Shown here: piece after piece, positions 30,885-41,112 of the stretch
Layout of the letters: each line of letters begins with the position of its first letter
How positions within the stretch are numbered: the first letter of the stretch is position 1
Assembly: GCA_022606425.2 (NCBI GenBank)
Contig: JAHDVF020000053.1
Span: 1,240,001 to 1,304,000 of the forward strand
Direction: 5' to 3'
Source: Lepidostoma basale
Lineage: Eukaryota; Arthropoda; Insecta; Trichoptera; Lepidostomatidae
Length of the DNA: 64,000 bases
The notes under the pieces: model-generated
The model's database searches: none
Seen by the model: only the letters and a program-made list of their open reading frames with translations
Told to the model about the DNA's origin: nothing
Translations under genes and position numbers: made by a program

Positions 30885-30985
30885 ATTATAGTTGGTTCCA
30901 CATTAGAAGACAAGATACTCCCTTAAGTCAAAAGTTTTTTCTTCTGAACGTACTTTTACAAATATGAAAGACATAAATAAAAATG
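30885..30985 (-). mobile_element. Family E LINE, short 3' fragment
   Basis: CGGGAACGCATTATAGTTGG, AGAAGACAAGATACTCCCTT and GAACGTACTTTTACAAATATG are the complement of the C-terminal codons (STFRRQILLxLESI) and first UTR bases of E. It sits beside the long-TIR element. Confidence 0.75.
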
Positions 30986-31360
30986 ATGAATAATTAATAT
31001 GAATACAGCAACACAAAATAAAAAAATATCAACCGCAGCAAAGGAATTATAGCGTAAGAAGCTTATACCACGTGGGCGTTTATTTAAGGTACATTTAATA
31101 TAATATGAGACAGGGGAATGAGGTTACCAAAATGTTATAATTTAGAAAACAAAGTAATATATCTCTGAGCACCCTTGACGTGAATTACTCACGAAAACGA
31201 CACTTTACAAATTAACCAAATTATTATGATACAGTTTTAACGAAATTCTTTCAAAAGTGGTTTGAAGGAGGAATCAGCTACAAGTGAATGAAACAAAGCC
31301 TGAGAAGCATTGAATTTTCAAATAATTTTAATATTTGCTTACATACAAGTAATTCACGAT
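30986..31360. other. AT-rich spacer with a dispersed repeat patch
   Basis: GAATTACTCACGAAAACGACAC at 31182-31203 matches the patch at 811-832. Nothing else. Confidence 0.45.
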
Positions 31361-31369
31361 AAATTTACG

Positions 31370-31910
31370 ATGTTCCAATGACAATTTGAATAATTTCTTC
31401 AATATTATTTTTAAGTTCTTGCTGGTTAAGTGCCTAATTACAGCTGATTTTAAAAAACGGTGGATACGTGTAACATATATTAAATAAACAAAAAAAGTCC
31501 GGATCGTCCATGTCAACATGTGCAACATCGAAAAAAACATTATGTGTTATTACATTATGTGTTAAATTATAAAAAAACTATGGATTCGTGGAACATAAAT
31601 TAAATAGACAATATGTGCACCATCTAAAAAGAACATTTTGTGTTAAATTATTATTATTTTGTTATTTTATTTTATATCATTGTATTTTATATTATTTGTT
31701 TTAGATTTATTTTGTGGGTGTTGGACGATCGAAATGTGCGCGGGAGATGCCTATTGGTGGCGATGAGGTTCGCAACCCATCACACCGCGTCTCCCGCGGA
31801 GCGAAAAGAGAAGGATGGAGTGCCGCATCAGTAAAAGTGTGACAGTCCATTCTTTCTGCCTACCCTTTCGGGGAGACGGCGTGATGGTTAGTTAGTTAGT
31901 TAGTTTTTTA
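31370..31910 (+). mobile_element. Family B SINE-like element, best copy
   Basis: The body runs from TTCCAATGACAATTTGAATA through TTCTTGCTGGTTAAGTGCCT, AAAAGTCCGGATCGTCC, TTTTGTGGGTGTTGGACGAT, GCCTATTGGTGGCGATGAGG and CGCAACCCATCACACCGCGT. It then joins the A-like end TCCATTCTTTCTGCCTACCC, CGGGGAGACGGCGTGATGG and (TTAG)n at 31889-31904. The B-specific part stops near GGTTAAAGTGTG-like sequence, after which about 65 bases equal the A 3' end. No ORF. Confidence 0.85.
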
Positions 31911-31913
31911 AAT

Positions 31914-32306
31914 CAGTGCTACGCAACCTTTTCTCACCTACGGCACACCTAAGATCTTACTAGAATTTCGCGGCACACCTAAATTCGGTCTGGGCATGGG
32001 CATTACTCAGCTCAGCAGAAATGTTGGTGACTTTTTTTAGCTCATTCGGGAAAATCGAATGTACGATTTTTCACGAATGGAAAATATCCCTTCAGATTTT
32101 CACTAAAAAACTGAATGAGCTAAAAAAAACTTTTAAAAAATGTCACCAATGTCTCCTGGGCTGATTTACGAAAGAGTCGACTCTTTCGCAATTCACGACT
32201 TCCGACTATAACTAAATATTTTTTTTATTACGTATTTGATCGCGGCACACCTGCATCCGGCTCACGGCACACTGGAGTGCCGCGGCACACCGGTTGAGGA
32301 GCACTG
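31914..32306. mobile_element. hAT-like MITE
   Basis: CAGTGCTACGCAACCTTTTC at 31914 and GGTTGAGGAGCACTG ending 32306 fit the CAGTGNTNCTCAACC ends of hAT elements. Flanks TTTTAAAT (31906-31913) and CTCTAAAT (32307-32314) are a plausible worn 8 bp duplication (6 of 8 match). The repeated GCGGCACACCT blocks near each end are subterminal motifs. An inner hairpin pairs TTAGCTCATTC with GAATGAGCTAA. No ORF. Confidence 0.8.
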
Positions 32307-32514
32307 CTCTAAATCAATGTTGTAGGTTGACACAATAAGAAAAATATAAGTAAATGACAAAAAAGTCATCAATAAACAATAATTCTCCTATTTTTAATTT
32401 ATTGAAAATTCTTGGGATACCCCATAATATTTATCAATAAAACTTACGTTGAATTCAACATATTTTTAGTAAGAAACAAATCATATTCGCCAGTGACAGA
32501 GCTCTGTTTTGGCG

Positions 32515-32815
32515 GGAGAATTTACTTTCTTAACCTTTCTTTCTCCATCCATGGGTTCCGTATGTCCGAACCAACACAGCGATCCTTTCATTATTTTGTT
32601 CATAATACCTTCTTCCGCTCTACATTTCTTTCTTATATCAGCATTTGAGATTCTGTCGTATATCGTTCTACTACACATACGTCTTAGGGACCTCATCTCT
32701 ACCGCATTTATTCTGCTCTCATCCTTCTTCTGCCAGTTCCATGCTTCGCTTCCATACATTAGGGTTGGGACCAGAACTCCATTGTGAACGGCCGTTTTCG
32801 CTTTCATTGATAAAT
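32515..32815 (-). mobile_element. Family A LINE, internal fragment with open frame
   Basis: Minus frame 32481-32807 (108 codons) reads KTAVHNGVLVPTLMYGSEAW, NWQKKDESRINAVEMRSLRR, then SRTIYDRISNADIRKKCRAE and KGSLCWFGHTEPMDGERKV. This is the upstream half of the A C-terminal block. Truncated before the 3' UTR, so it is not a normal 5' truncation. Confidence 0.85.
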
Positions 32816-33190
32816 TCTTCTTTCCATTAACTGTTTAGATATGAAACAAAATACAAAAATAAGTTCTATTAATCTTAATCACTTTATCATAAAAAAAAAT
32901 ATTTAAAAAATTAAACAATTGTAGAAGGTAGAATCCGTTCATTACTGGAAGATTGTTTGCAATAGTGTGAGTGACAGTGCGTTTACAAATTTTATTTTTC
33001 AAGAATAGAAAAAGCAGAAAATGCTTCAATCAAATATTCAAACATCTAAACAACTAATAAATAAACTTGCTTTACATTTCTTTTTTAAATATAAATGCTA
33101 TCTGTTCTTTTGTAATGATTTTAAAAATAAAGTTAAAACAGAAGTAAAATTCATTAAAATTGTAATTCGTTTGTTGATTTTTCCTAGAAA
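32816..33190. other. AT-rich sequence, copy of unclassified repeat
   Basis: 32935-33190 resembles 13683-13880 (CCGTTCATT, GTGTGAGTGACAGTGC, TTGATTTTTCCTAGAAAAG). No coding content. Confidence 0.45.
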
Positions 33191-33194
33191 AGTA

Positions 33195-33612
33195 AGTTAG
33201 TCATCATTCAGTCCTTTACCCCTCCCGCAATCAATGCGGATAAAAAAAATCCTCCCCGATAGCCCACTACGTATTCCGCCAAACAAAATGGTCTCACGCA
33301 GGATACTATCTCCTACCACAACTCCATCCAAGCACTGCTCCTCTCTTATCTTCCCTTCGGGAACAGACTTTTTTAAAAGTACAATCCCAACCCTAACTGG
33401 TCTTCCATTCCTTGACAATAATGTAAGACTTTATCATAAACCCTAAATCCCCCCTCGCCCTCTTTCGGAGGGACACTCTGGGCCATACATTTAGCCCCAT
33501 CATAAAACAACCACCAAACCACATTCCCACAATGTTTCCTACAGACATAAGAAGAATAGCCATTAGAGCTGAACCTCTGTAAGCCAGAAGATCCAAGTCC
33601 AAGTCCAAGTGA
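33195..33612. repeat. GC-richer unclassified insertion
   Basis: A stretch of clearly different composition (CCTTTACCCCTCCCGC, CTCTTTCGGAGGGACACTCT) ends in the short tandem CCAAGTCCAAGTCCAAGT at 33592-33610. On the minus strand 71- and 73-codon frames overlap without recognisable motifs. It may be a retroposon 5' region; its class is unknown. Confidence 0.35.
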
Positions 33613-35350
33613 GACTAATATTTAAAATAATAATATTCAGTTTTAAAATTCAGAAGAAATCGTTGTTTTTATTGTGGTGGCCTGGCTAATAGTGTTCGGA
33701 AGTTACCCTGATAAATTAATGTTTTGACTAGAATTCTGAAACAAAAAGCATAGCGGCAGGTTACATATTTCTAGATAGGTAATGATAAAATATTATTGGT
33801 AAGCAATGAAGGGTGTGACTCTCAATGTTAAAATTCAAAGGAATTCGTCGTATTTAATTAATTACTTTGAATGTCTAGTATCCCGGCTAATGGTGTCTGG
33901 AAGTACAAAATTTAACCAAGATATTTTATTGGAAAATATTGGATATTGGAAAAATAATAAAACATTTGATAAGGCGTTAGCATGGTGAAACATGTCATTC
34001 TCATAAAATAAAATTAAACTTCTAGAAAATAGACGTATTCAATCGTATAAAACATAACTTGTTTATGCTTTATTTGAGTACCAAGAATAAATAAATAAAC
34101 TATAAATTTAATGGGATTTATCATCAGTGTCCATCATTCAGCATTTGCAACATTTATAACTCGAAAATAATTCATCCCTCTTTTCAAGCTGAAATACTCG
34201 TTTTTTTATCTGCAAGATTTTACATTCTCAATTGCTTATAAAAATATTCTTATAAAACAGAGATACTTTGCATAAGGAAATTAAGATTGGGCACGTGGCA
34301 GCTTATCTTAACATTACGCAATAAAAATAAAGGTTACAGGTGTAAATTTAGTGACCTAAAATAAGGTTTGGGTTTTTGACGCCATTTTGTTTGCCCTTGG
34401 GGAATTTTTTTTACAAAGAGTTTCCAAACAACGATTATTCGTGGAGCAACATTTATTTAGATTTATTTCAGTAAGTTTATACGCCTTGCAGATTTTCTTA
34501 TAATCTAGTATTTTCTGATAAGCAGATAATGTTTTAAGTTTGTTTCTTGAACAATGATGTTAAACTCATTCAGACTTTTATAAATCCCGTTAATCAACAA
34601 TCCCATGCGTTAACAACTCATTAATTAAATGTGTTATTATTGCACTTTGTATCTAAAAAAATACACGATGAATTTGAAAGCCCGAAGACATAAAATACCA
34701 GTGAATTATTACATTTTGAATTCATCGTTAAATTTGAATTTCAATTCATCATTTAGAAGAAGATCATTAAATATTAATAAAACTTATCATTCTTAAAGAA
34801 CATCTTTATTGCTTTGGGAGACAAGAATCCAAAGAAGTTTAATGATGATTTACTTGAAATATGCCCTTATAGAATTACTAAACAAATTAGTTGGAAACCA
34901 TTAGTGGAACATTGTTTAATTAATTTCGGTCTTATTGTGAATAAATATACAAGGTGACAAATGGTAAGTTTAATAATAATTGATCAAATTCGCATTTAAA
35001 TTACTGATAATACAAATCCAAATGAATGTTTCATATTTAAATAACTTTTAAAAACTATCTAACTAACCATTATCCTTTGGGCATGCAATCCAAATTAAAT
35101 CACAAGTTTATTCAACGTCTAGACTCAACTCCACCCCCTTTCATTTAGAAAAAAAAAACTTTTTTTTTTAAATTGGTACATCGTAGAAGCATGGTAATCA
35201 TCTGCAACATATTCGGAATTTATGTTATTTTTACTAATGACTAACTTGTCGATGTCAGCGATGTTGACGTGATTAGTCACAGTAAAATTTTGAAGATTGA
35301 AAAACCTTTTTTTCTGAATAGACTTCCAATACTTAATATAAATTAAAACG
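33613..35350. other. AT-rich sequence with repeat scraps
   Basis: GGTGAAACATGTCATTCTCA at about 33982, followed by AAACTTCTAGAAAATAGACG at 34016, matches the repeat end at 35.4 kb. Two similar patches, GGCCTGGCTAATAGTGTTCG (33679) and TCCCGGCTAATGGTGTCTGG (33882), are a local duplication. The remainder (34100-35340) shows nothing recognisable. Confidence 0.45.
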
Positions 35351-35351
35351 T

Positions 35352-35468
35352 TTGTCTTCTAGGAGTTTTATTAAGATGTTTAATAAAGGCATTATCAAAT
35401 GCTTTAGAAGGGCGAAACATGTCATTCCATAAAAACCTCATATAACTCCTAGAAGACAGACGTTTCCA
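35352..35468. repeat. Inverted repeat with a GAAACATGTC motif
   Basis: AAACGTTTGTCTTCTAGGAG and CTCCTAGAAGACAGACGTTT form about 21 bp arms around a 75 bp loop. The loop holds AAGGGCGAAACATGTCATTC. The palindromic ACATGT after GAA parallels the ACCGGT in the 23.3 kb palindrome. Confidence 0.55.
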
Positions 35469-35544
35469 TTTATACAACATTTTGAATGTATAGAAATTCT
35501 TGTAGACACTGGATTTTACCCATTGCGGATAAATTATTATTTTT

Positions 35545-35820
35545 TATAAGGATTAATTGTAACTCAATAGAGACGAAGATGTAAATTGTTTTCTGGAAAC
35601 AGAATATGGTGGCCGAGGCGCTTACAGGACTTATGAATTGTCATTGATTGGGTTCGCTCAATCGCTTTATGTTTAACAACATTCCCCATTCTGCCCTTCT
35701 TACGACCACCATGGCTGACAAATTTTTGGAAGTTGTATATATGCTAAGATGCCGCGCCTATCTTTACATTTTTTAGTTCACTCTACACTAGCGTCATCTA
35801 TTAAGATTGGGAAGCATTAA
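35545..35820. mobile_element. MITE, second copy (right arm missing)
   Basis: ACTCAATAGAGACGAAGATG at 35553, GAAACAGAATATGGTGGCCG and TGACAAATTTTTGGAAGTTG align with the element at 17.42 kb, about 80% by eye. The right inverted repeat is absent; similarity ends after CTAGCGTCATCTATTA. The shared upstream TTTTACCCATTGCGG shows that both copies sit in a larger repeat. Confidence 0.7.
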
Positions 35821-36029
35821 GCAGAAAATCTTTATTAATGCACTGTGAAAGGCTTTGCAATTATCATACAGTACTAGATTACGCCTGGAGATGTCTCTCC
35901 AATTTTTTTTTTCATTTATATAAATTCCATTTATATAAATTATTTTATATGTAGTTATACATCATTGTTTAAGAAACAATAAATGACTTTCAATGCGTTA
36001 ATTTAGTAAAGCATTATATTATATTTATT
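35821..36029. other. AT-rich spacer
   Basis: Nothing recognised. Confidence 0.6.
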
Positions 36030-36125
36030 CCGGGTGTCCATCTGGTACTGTCCTGTCTGGCTTATGTCCAGGCCATTGCCACTTCAATTTAGCTGTAAGA
36101 GCCGTGATGTCGTCCAGCTTTGGTA
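36030..36125 (-). pseudogene. RTE-type LINE scrap
   Basis: On the minus strand KLDDITALTAKLKWQWPGHK can be read, equal to the L-K-W-Q-W-A-G-H block of BovB-like RTE C termini. Too short to assign further. Confidence 0.65.
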
Positions 36126-36254
36126 ATTAGCACCTTGATATTGCACTTTATATCTAAAATACTCCAATGACATCCTTGGACAAGGTACAAAAGTGTCGGG
36201 AGGCTACCTAATGATGAGAGGCCACCTTAAAGATGAACTGATAACATTTCAAGA

Positions 36255-36395
36255 ATAGATAGGAAGACCTCGATGCGAAAAGCTATATTTTTGCATCGAG
36301 GTCTTCTATAACAGGGACGAGTGGAGAAAAATGGATGAAGCCTTAATCCAGCAGTGGAGCGACGAAGACTCAAGAAGAGAAAAAGAAGATTAAAT
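36255..36395 (+). mobile_element. RTE 3' end beside a small inverted repeat
   Basis: AAGACCTCGATGCGAAAA (36264-36281) pairs with TTTTTGCATCGAGGTCTT (36289-36306). Frame from about 36302: VFYNRDEWRKMDEALIQQWS, then DEDSRREKED and a stop. This is a family D-type C terminus with an (AGAAAA)n-like tail. The inverted repeat probably reflects a joined inverted copy of the same LINE end. Confidence 0.6.
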
Positions 36396-37020
36396 TTATA
36401 AGTTTATATTACGTTAAATGTAAATACGTAACTTAAGTGTTTAATTTGAAAAAGTAAGCATAAGCATCCGGACTAATTAAAATAACTTTGTTTTTTCTAG
36501 GTGGCTTCTTCAATTATTAGTAATGAATTCGTGGTTTGCTTATGATAAAAGTAATAATGGTCGCCTGAATAAAATATGTGTATATTTTTATATTAATTCT
36601 TGACTAAATAATACATAAGTATTCATTTCTTTACCACTCGTTATGTAGATAAGACTTACGAGAAGTAAAATTAGTTTTTTTTTTCAAGATGATGACTTAT
36701 TTATAACTTAAGTAACTCTGAGTGAAAAGGGTTAAAGTTTGATTGGATTTCTTAGAAGTAATCTGATGAACAATAAATGATAAATGAAATGAACTTCCAC
36801 CGAAAAATATTTTCGTCACTTCACTTTGATCATATTTATCTCTTCATTGCTTTGAATTTGATACGTCCTAACAACGTTGAAAAGAAATTTTTGAGATATA
36901 AATCAAACAAATAAAATTTGAGTTTAGTTCAATTTGAATTTAAAAAAATGTTATACAATAACATACATTCCAGTGATCAATCGATTGCATGATGCGATAA
37001 CTCGTAACTTCTTGTATATT
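36396..37020. other. AT-rich spacer, nothing recognised
   Basis: No coding or repeat signal was seen. Confidence 0.6.
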
Positions 37021-37026
37021 AATTTC

Positions 37027-37115
37027 ATTCTTCTTCTTCTTCAAATGTCTCGTCGGGTCCCCCAGCGTTGGCGATCACCTCGGAACAGCTCCTCCACACT
37101 TCGGATCTTATTTTC
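37027..37115 (-). mobile_element. Short retroposon 3' end with (GAA)n tail
   Basis: TTCTTCTTCTTCTTCAAATG then TCTCGTCGGGTCCCCCAGCG is the complement of a LINE or SINE 3' end with a (GAA)n tail. The same type occurs at 49548 and, cut down to 29 bases, at 43199. The parent element is not identified. Confidence 0.5.
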
Positions 37116-37149
37116 ATTCGGTATGTTAAAAAATATTATTCTTCACTAA

Positions 37150-37435
37150 AATAACAACAACAACAAACCATCACGCCGTTTCCCCGCAGGGGTAGACAGC
37201 GAAAATAGACCGCTACACTACTCTATCCTGACAAACCTATCTAGATTCCTCCACATTCATACAACGAATCATACACGCACGTTGATTCTTCCGACTTCTA
37301 ACATTACCAACCTTTAAAGTTTGATTAATTTGGCCATGCCATGTCTTCCTCGGTAGAAAGTATACGTTCTACGTTTACCTCGTTAACGTATACTTTCTTA
37401 ACCGTTCTTTCTCCATCCATGCGCTAAGATAACTT
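37150..37435 (-). mobile_element. Family A LINE, 3' fragment
   Basis: (CAA)n then CCATCACGCCGTTTCCCCG, TCATACACGCACGTTGATTC, CCATGTCTTCCTCGG and CGTATACTTTCTTAACCGTT. This is the (GTT)-tailed subfamily also present at 42.97 and 8.4 kb. An imperfect local duplication of AGAAAGTATACG inserts about 25 bases near 37360. Confidence 0.8.
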
Positions 37436-37930
37436 AATGAAAATATTCAAACAAAATATTGCGTATACAGAAATGTAAAGATTGTGGTGTGTTTTAGATC
37501 ATGGAAATAGGAAAATATTTTTATAAATATATAACACATTAATAAAATTAAAAAAACCTTTTCGTTTTAATTTACCGACTGAATTTTTACTACGTGATTA
37601 TTTACACGAAAAAATATATTTATGATATTTAAATTAAAATGAACATAAAAATAAACATTTAACAGAAATTTACCTAACGCTGTTTTAAAAAGAACTAGTC
37701 GGGAAAGAGATATGTTTCATCGAAGGAACAGATGTCTGGCTCTCTATATGGTACGTAGTAGTGTTTAATCTGGTATTTAATTTAGAACTTTTTCGTTTTA
37801 TTTATACATAGGTACTACAAGTATTTGTTATCTTTTTTTATGGAAATGTTTGAGTGATTTTGTTTTTGTCAAGAGTAAAGATTAATTTTCACGACTGAAA
37901 CTTGATAGAAGTGTCTTTCAAGAAATTGTA
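37436..37930. other. AT-rich spacer, nothing recognised
   Basis: No coding or repeat signal was seen. Confidence 0.6.
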
Positions 37931-37935
37931 TTTTC

Positions 37936-38128
37936 ATATTAAGACAGCGCAACATTTGTGGAAGCTAAAAAGAAGGTTACTAGCTTAAAAGCAGCTAATG
38001 ACACAGCTGAAAGAGATGTTAATCTAATGACAGACGTTCATGGTTTGACTACCGCAGATGAAGAACATAAGCAGTTCTTATTAGGTCGTGTGCAAGAACA
38101 TAGAAAAATTTACCCAGACTGTAAAAAA
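37936..38128 (+). pseudogene. Fragment of an uncharacterised mobile-element gene family
   Basis: After a stop at about 37940 the frame reads DSATFVEAKKKVTSLKAAND, TAERDVNLMTDVHGLTTADE and EHKQFLLGRVQEHRKIYPDC, then KK and a stop at 38126-38128. The NDTAERxVxLMxDxxxLxTxDEEQKQFLLxxVxxHRKxYPD signature is one I associate with an unnamed multi-copy insect protein family; the assignment is from memory. Lysine- and acid-rich, helical in character. No initiator and no upstream part. Confidence 0.55.
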
Positions 38129-38864
38129 TAGACTTTGAAGAAGAAACATCCAAATAAAATATATGAAAATTGTATATTTTTTGATAATTACAAGAAAGGC
38201 ATTATATAAATTAATATTTTCATCAATATTTATCGAACATAATGGTTTTAAGTGATCACCTAAAACCATGTTTAAAAAAAAATTAAAGCAGCTATTTTCA
38301 AAAACTTTGAGGCCAAGTCGGCACGGGTTAAAATTAACGTAGGATGTTGAAATTCTATATTTGGGTAACTAGTAGACTTAAAGGGGGTATGCGTTTCAAT
38401 AATCGAAGGAAAAAAAATTGCCCGTGTATGGGACACCCTAATGAAGGTATTATACCTTTATTTCGGAAGAACGATGTAAAAATAGTTCTTTTATTTCATT
38501 AAACAAATCATAATTATGAAATACCACAATATAAACGTCACAAATTCATAAAAAAATATTTATATATTGTAAAACATAACGTCTTTAAAAACAGGATATG
38601 TATTTACAACACGAAATAGTAACTTCGCATGCCATAAATATTAAATCCTAATCTTACAAAGTACTTATGGCGCTAAAACAAGGTAGAGTCCACCCAAAGG
38701 TTCCATTCTATTCAGTTTTGTTACAAACAGAAACCAAATTTGAACACTTGAGTAATCAAGTCTATGGGGTTGTTAGGTTCACCTCTACATTGACGTACTT
38801 GTATATACGGTGATAAGATAAAAATATATACTCAGTGTAACTTAATATAATATAATGTAAGAAA
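38129..38864. other. AT-rich spacer, nothing recognised
   Basis: A slightly GC-richer part at 38660-38800 has no coding motif. Confidence 0.55.
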
Positions 38865-39034
38865 CAATTTACGGAATGTTGAAGTTTTCTTTTTGTTCAA
38901 TCAATTTACGGAATGAAGAAGTTTTCATTTTCTTCAAGCATTTAACGGAATGCTGAAGTTTTCCTTTTGTACAAGCAGTTTACGGAATGTAGAAGTTTTC
39001 CTTTTCTTCAAGCATTTTATGGAATGTTGAAGTT
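38865..39034. repeat. 37 bp tandem repeat, about 4.6 units
   Basis: The unit is CAATTTACGGAATGAAGAAG followed by TTTTCATTTTCTTCAAG, with 10-20% divergence between units. It ends where a family A fragment begins. Confidence 0.9.
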
Positions 39035-39049
39035 AATATAGAATTTCAA

Positions 39050-39345
39050 AACATGCACGACAGAATGTCACTTGCTGATATCAAAATGGAATGTAGGGCG
39101 GAAGAAAGTATTAAGAACAAGATTATGAAATGATCACTCCGTTGAATTGGACATATGGAACGCATTGATGAATAAAGAATGGTTAAGAATGCAAACGTTG
39201 ACGCTGTGAATGGAGTACGGAGTAGTTGAAGACCGAAGAAGAATTGGCATGACCAAATTAATCAATTTCAAAAGGTTGGCCGTATTAGAAGTCGGAATAA
39301 TCGACGTGCGTGTCGTTGTATGAATGTGGTATCACATATGTACAT
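39050..39345 (+). mobile_element. Family A LINE, 3' fragment
   Basis: GACAGAATGTCACTTGCTGA, GGAATGTAGGGCGGAAGAAA, GTTAAGAATGCAAACGTTGA and CATGACCAAATTAATCAATT follow the A block. The 3' UTR and tail are lost after GTATGAATGTGG. Confidence 0.8.
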
Positions 39346-39503
39346 GAAGCGATTTTGAGCAATGTGTTTTGCCTTTTTTATGTGCGCATAGTAATATTGC
39401 AAATTTATCTAGTTTTTTATTGATTGTGTCAGATTTAATATATAAAAATGAAATGTTTTTAATTTAAGGCACTAACACGGTGCAGTTCTATAATATTTTT
39501 TTT

Positions 39504-40205
39504 AGATCAAAATATAAATTCTGAAAAAATTGAAAATTTGGAACAAGTATTTGAGTTCGTGTATTTAGATAGTATGTTTACAAGAGATGGGCGAGTGGAG
39601 AGGGATATTGAAAGAAGGGTTGGGGCAGGCAACAAAGTGAATGGTGCACTTAAAGTGGTCATCGCAAACAAAAACCTATCCAAAAAAGCTAGAATGGCAG
39701 TGCACAATGGTGTTCTTCTACCGACCCTTACGTATGTAAGCGAAGCATGGAACTAGCAAAAAAAGGATGAAAGTAGAATAAATGTAGTAGAAATGAGATC
39801 TTTTAGACGAATGTGTGGATACTCTGTGTATGATAGAGTGTCGAATGAAAATATAAGAAGTGAATGCGGTGCGAATGATGGTGTCATGAACAAAATAATG
39901 AAAGGATCATTAAGATGGTTTGGACATATGGAATGAATGAATGAAGAAAGAATGGTAAAAAAATTATATGTTAATGATGTAAATGGAACCAGAAATAGAG
40001 GAAGACCGAGGAAAACGTGGCACGATCAAATAAATTAAATATTGAATGTCGGCCATGTGAGGAGTCAGAGAAATCGACGCGCATGCATGACACGATGTAT
40101 GAATGTTGTGGAAGCGAGAGAAATATGTCAGGAAAGAAAAGTGTGGCAGTCCATTCTTTCTGCCTACCCCTTCGGAGAGACGGCGTGATGGTTAGTTAGA
40201 TAGTT
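39504..40205 (+). pseudogene. Family A LINE, longest copy of the C-terminal coding block
   Basis: Reads EQVFEFVYLDSMFTRDGRVE, then RRVGAGNKVNGALK, KKARMAVHNGVLLPTLTYVS, EAWN with a stop at W, KVESRINVVEMRSFRRMCGY, MKGSLRWFGHME, NRGRPRKTWHDQIN and HVRSQRNRRACMTRCMN. The 3' end is GAGACGGCGTGATGG plus a short TTAG tail. At least three single-base stops, no frameshift in the main part. Upstream of 39504 the RT domain is missing. The YLG-type and LTYGSEAW motifs mark the end of the RT thumb of non-LTR elements. Confidence 0.9.
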
Positions 40206-40446
40206 AGTTATATAAATTATTACTATTTTTTCCATATTCGAGTTTTTTTTCCTCGGCCTAAAAAAAACTACGCCGTCCATGTCCCTGCAAAGTTGTTGTT
40301 CCATGTTGATAGAGTTAAGTGGCAGTGCAGTATCAACATCACTGTTGAAGATTAGGGCTATTCATTAAGTATGCTTGCACTAACAAGGGCGCACATAAAG
40401 CTCCGTCTACGTGTTTCAACCAATGTGAGGTCTTGTGTCAATTCGA
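40206..40446. other. Spacer
   Basis: Nothing recognised. Confidence 0.5.
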
Positions 40447-40450
40447 TTAA

Positions 40451-41108
40451 CCCTTAACGTACCGTGTTCAAAACAAAACGCTCGCTCCCATGTGGTCAAT
40501 TCAGTTTACCGCTAACTTTATCTAAATATCAAGCATATGACTCGATGAATCAAAATTTAATTTATGTCATCTTGTAGGGAATTTCATTAGGAATAGATCG
40601 ATATCTCGCCCGGCGGGGCGAGACTTTACGAGATTTTACGTATGATAAAGGCACCTAGGCAAAATGTATAGTACGTTCAAGACAACGTGTACGTATTAAT
40701 ATTTGTCCCTTTTGGTAAAGTGTTAATATTTTCACAGTTCTGATATCATTAAGTTGCGTGCTGCGTTTCCGTCCACATTCGGTATTATTACGTACCTATG
40801 AGAAAAGGCCAAAGATATAATTTATAATACGTTCAAAACAGCGAGTAAGTATTTGTCACTTTTGATAAAGTTGTAAATATTAGCAAAACAAATTCTACCT
40901 TAACACGAATTAAGGTGAGGGCAGTCTTAGAAATTTTTTTTTTTTGGGATGAAGGAAGTAATTTTTTGCTTTTTTTTTATTACGAAATATTGAGAACACT
41001 TCAATGGAGGATTACAATTTTTTTTATGATATTAGGGTCCATAGGTTTTAAGAAAATCAACTTTAAATTGGCAGTGGAAACTCAATTGACCACATGGCAA
41101 CGCGACGG
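40451..41108. mobile_element. TTAA-flanked, piggyBac-like non-autonomous element (candidate)
   Basis: TTAA at 40447-40450 and 41109-41112 flank a 658 bp segment with ends CCCTTAACG and CGCGACGG. An internal inverted repeat, CCATGTGGTCAATTCAGTTT at 40488 and AAACTCAATTGACCACATGG at 41079-41098, lies at unequal distance from the two ends, as is common in piggyBac elements. A direct duplication of about 80 bases (AGTACGTTCAAGACAACG near 40671; AATACGTTCAAAACAGCG near 40830) lies inside. No transposase. The very ends match poorly, so the class is tentative. Confidence 0.5.
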
Positions 41109-41112
41109 TTAA

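Noticed and set aside
33234..33608. Three overlapping open frames in GC-richer DNA as a host exon
   Set aside because: No recognisable motif and no splice-site support; frames overlap on both strands. Left as an unclassified insertion.
37742..37800. Splice-like or promoter-like signals in AT-rich spacers
   Set aside because: TATA-like and GT/AG sequences are expected by chance in such AT-rich DNA, and there is no coding sequence to anchor them.
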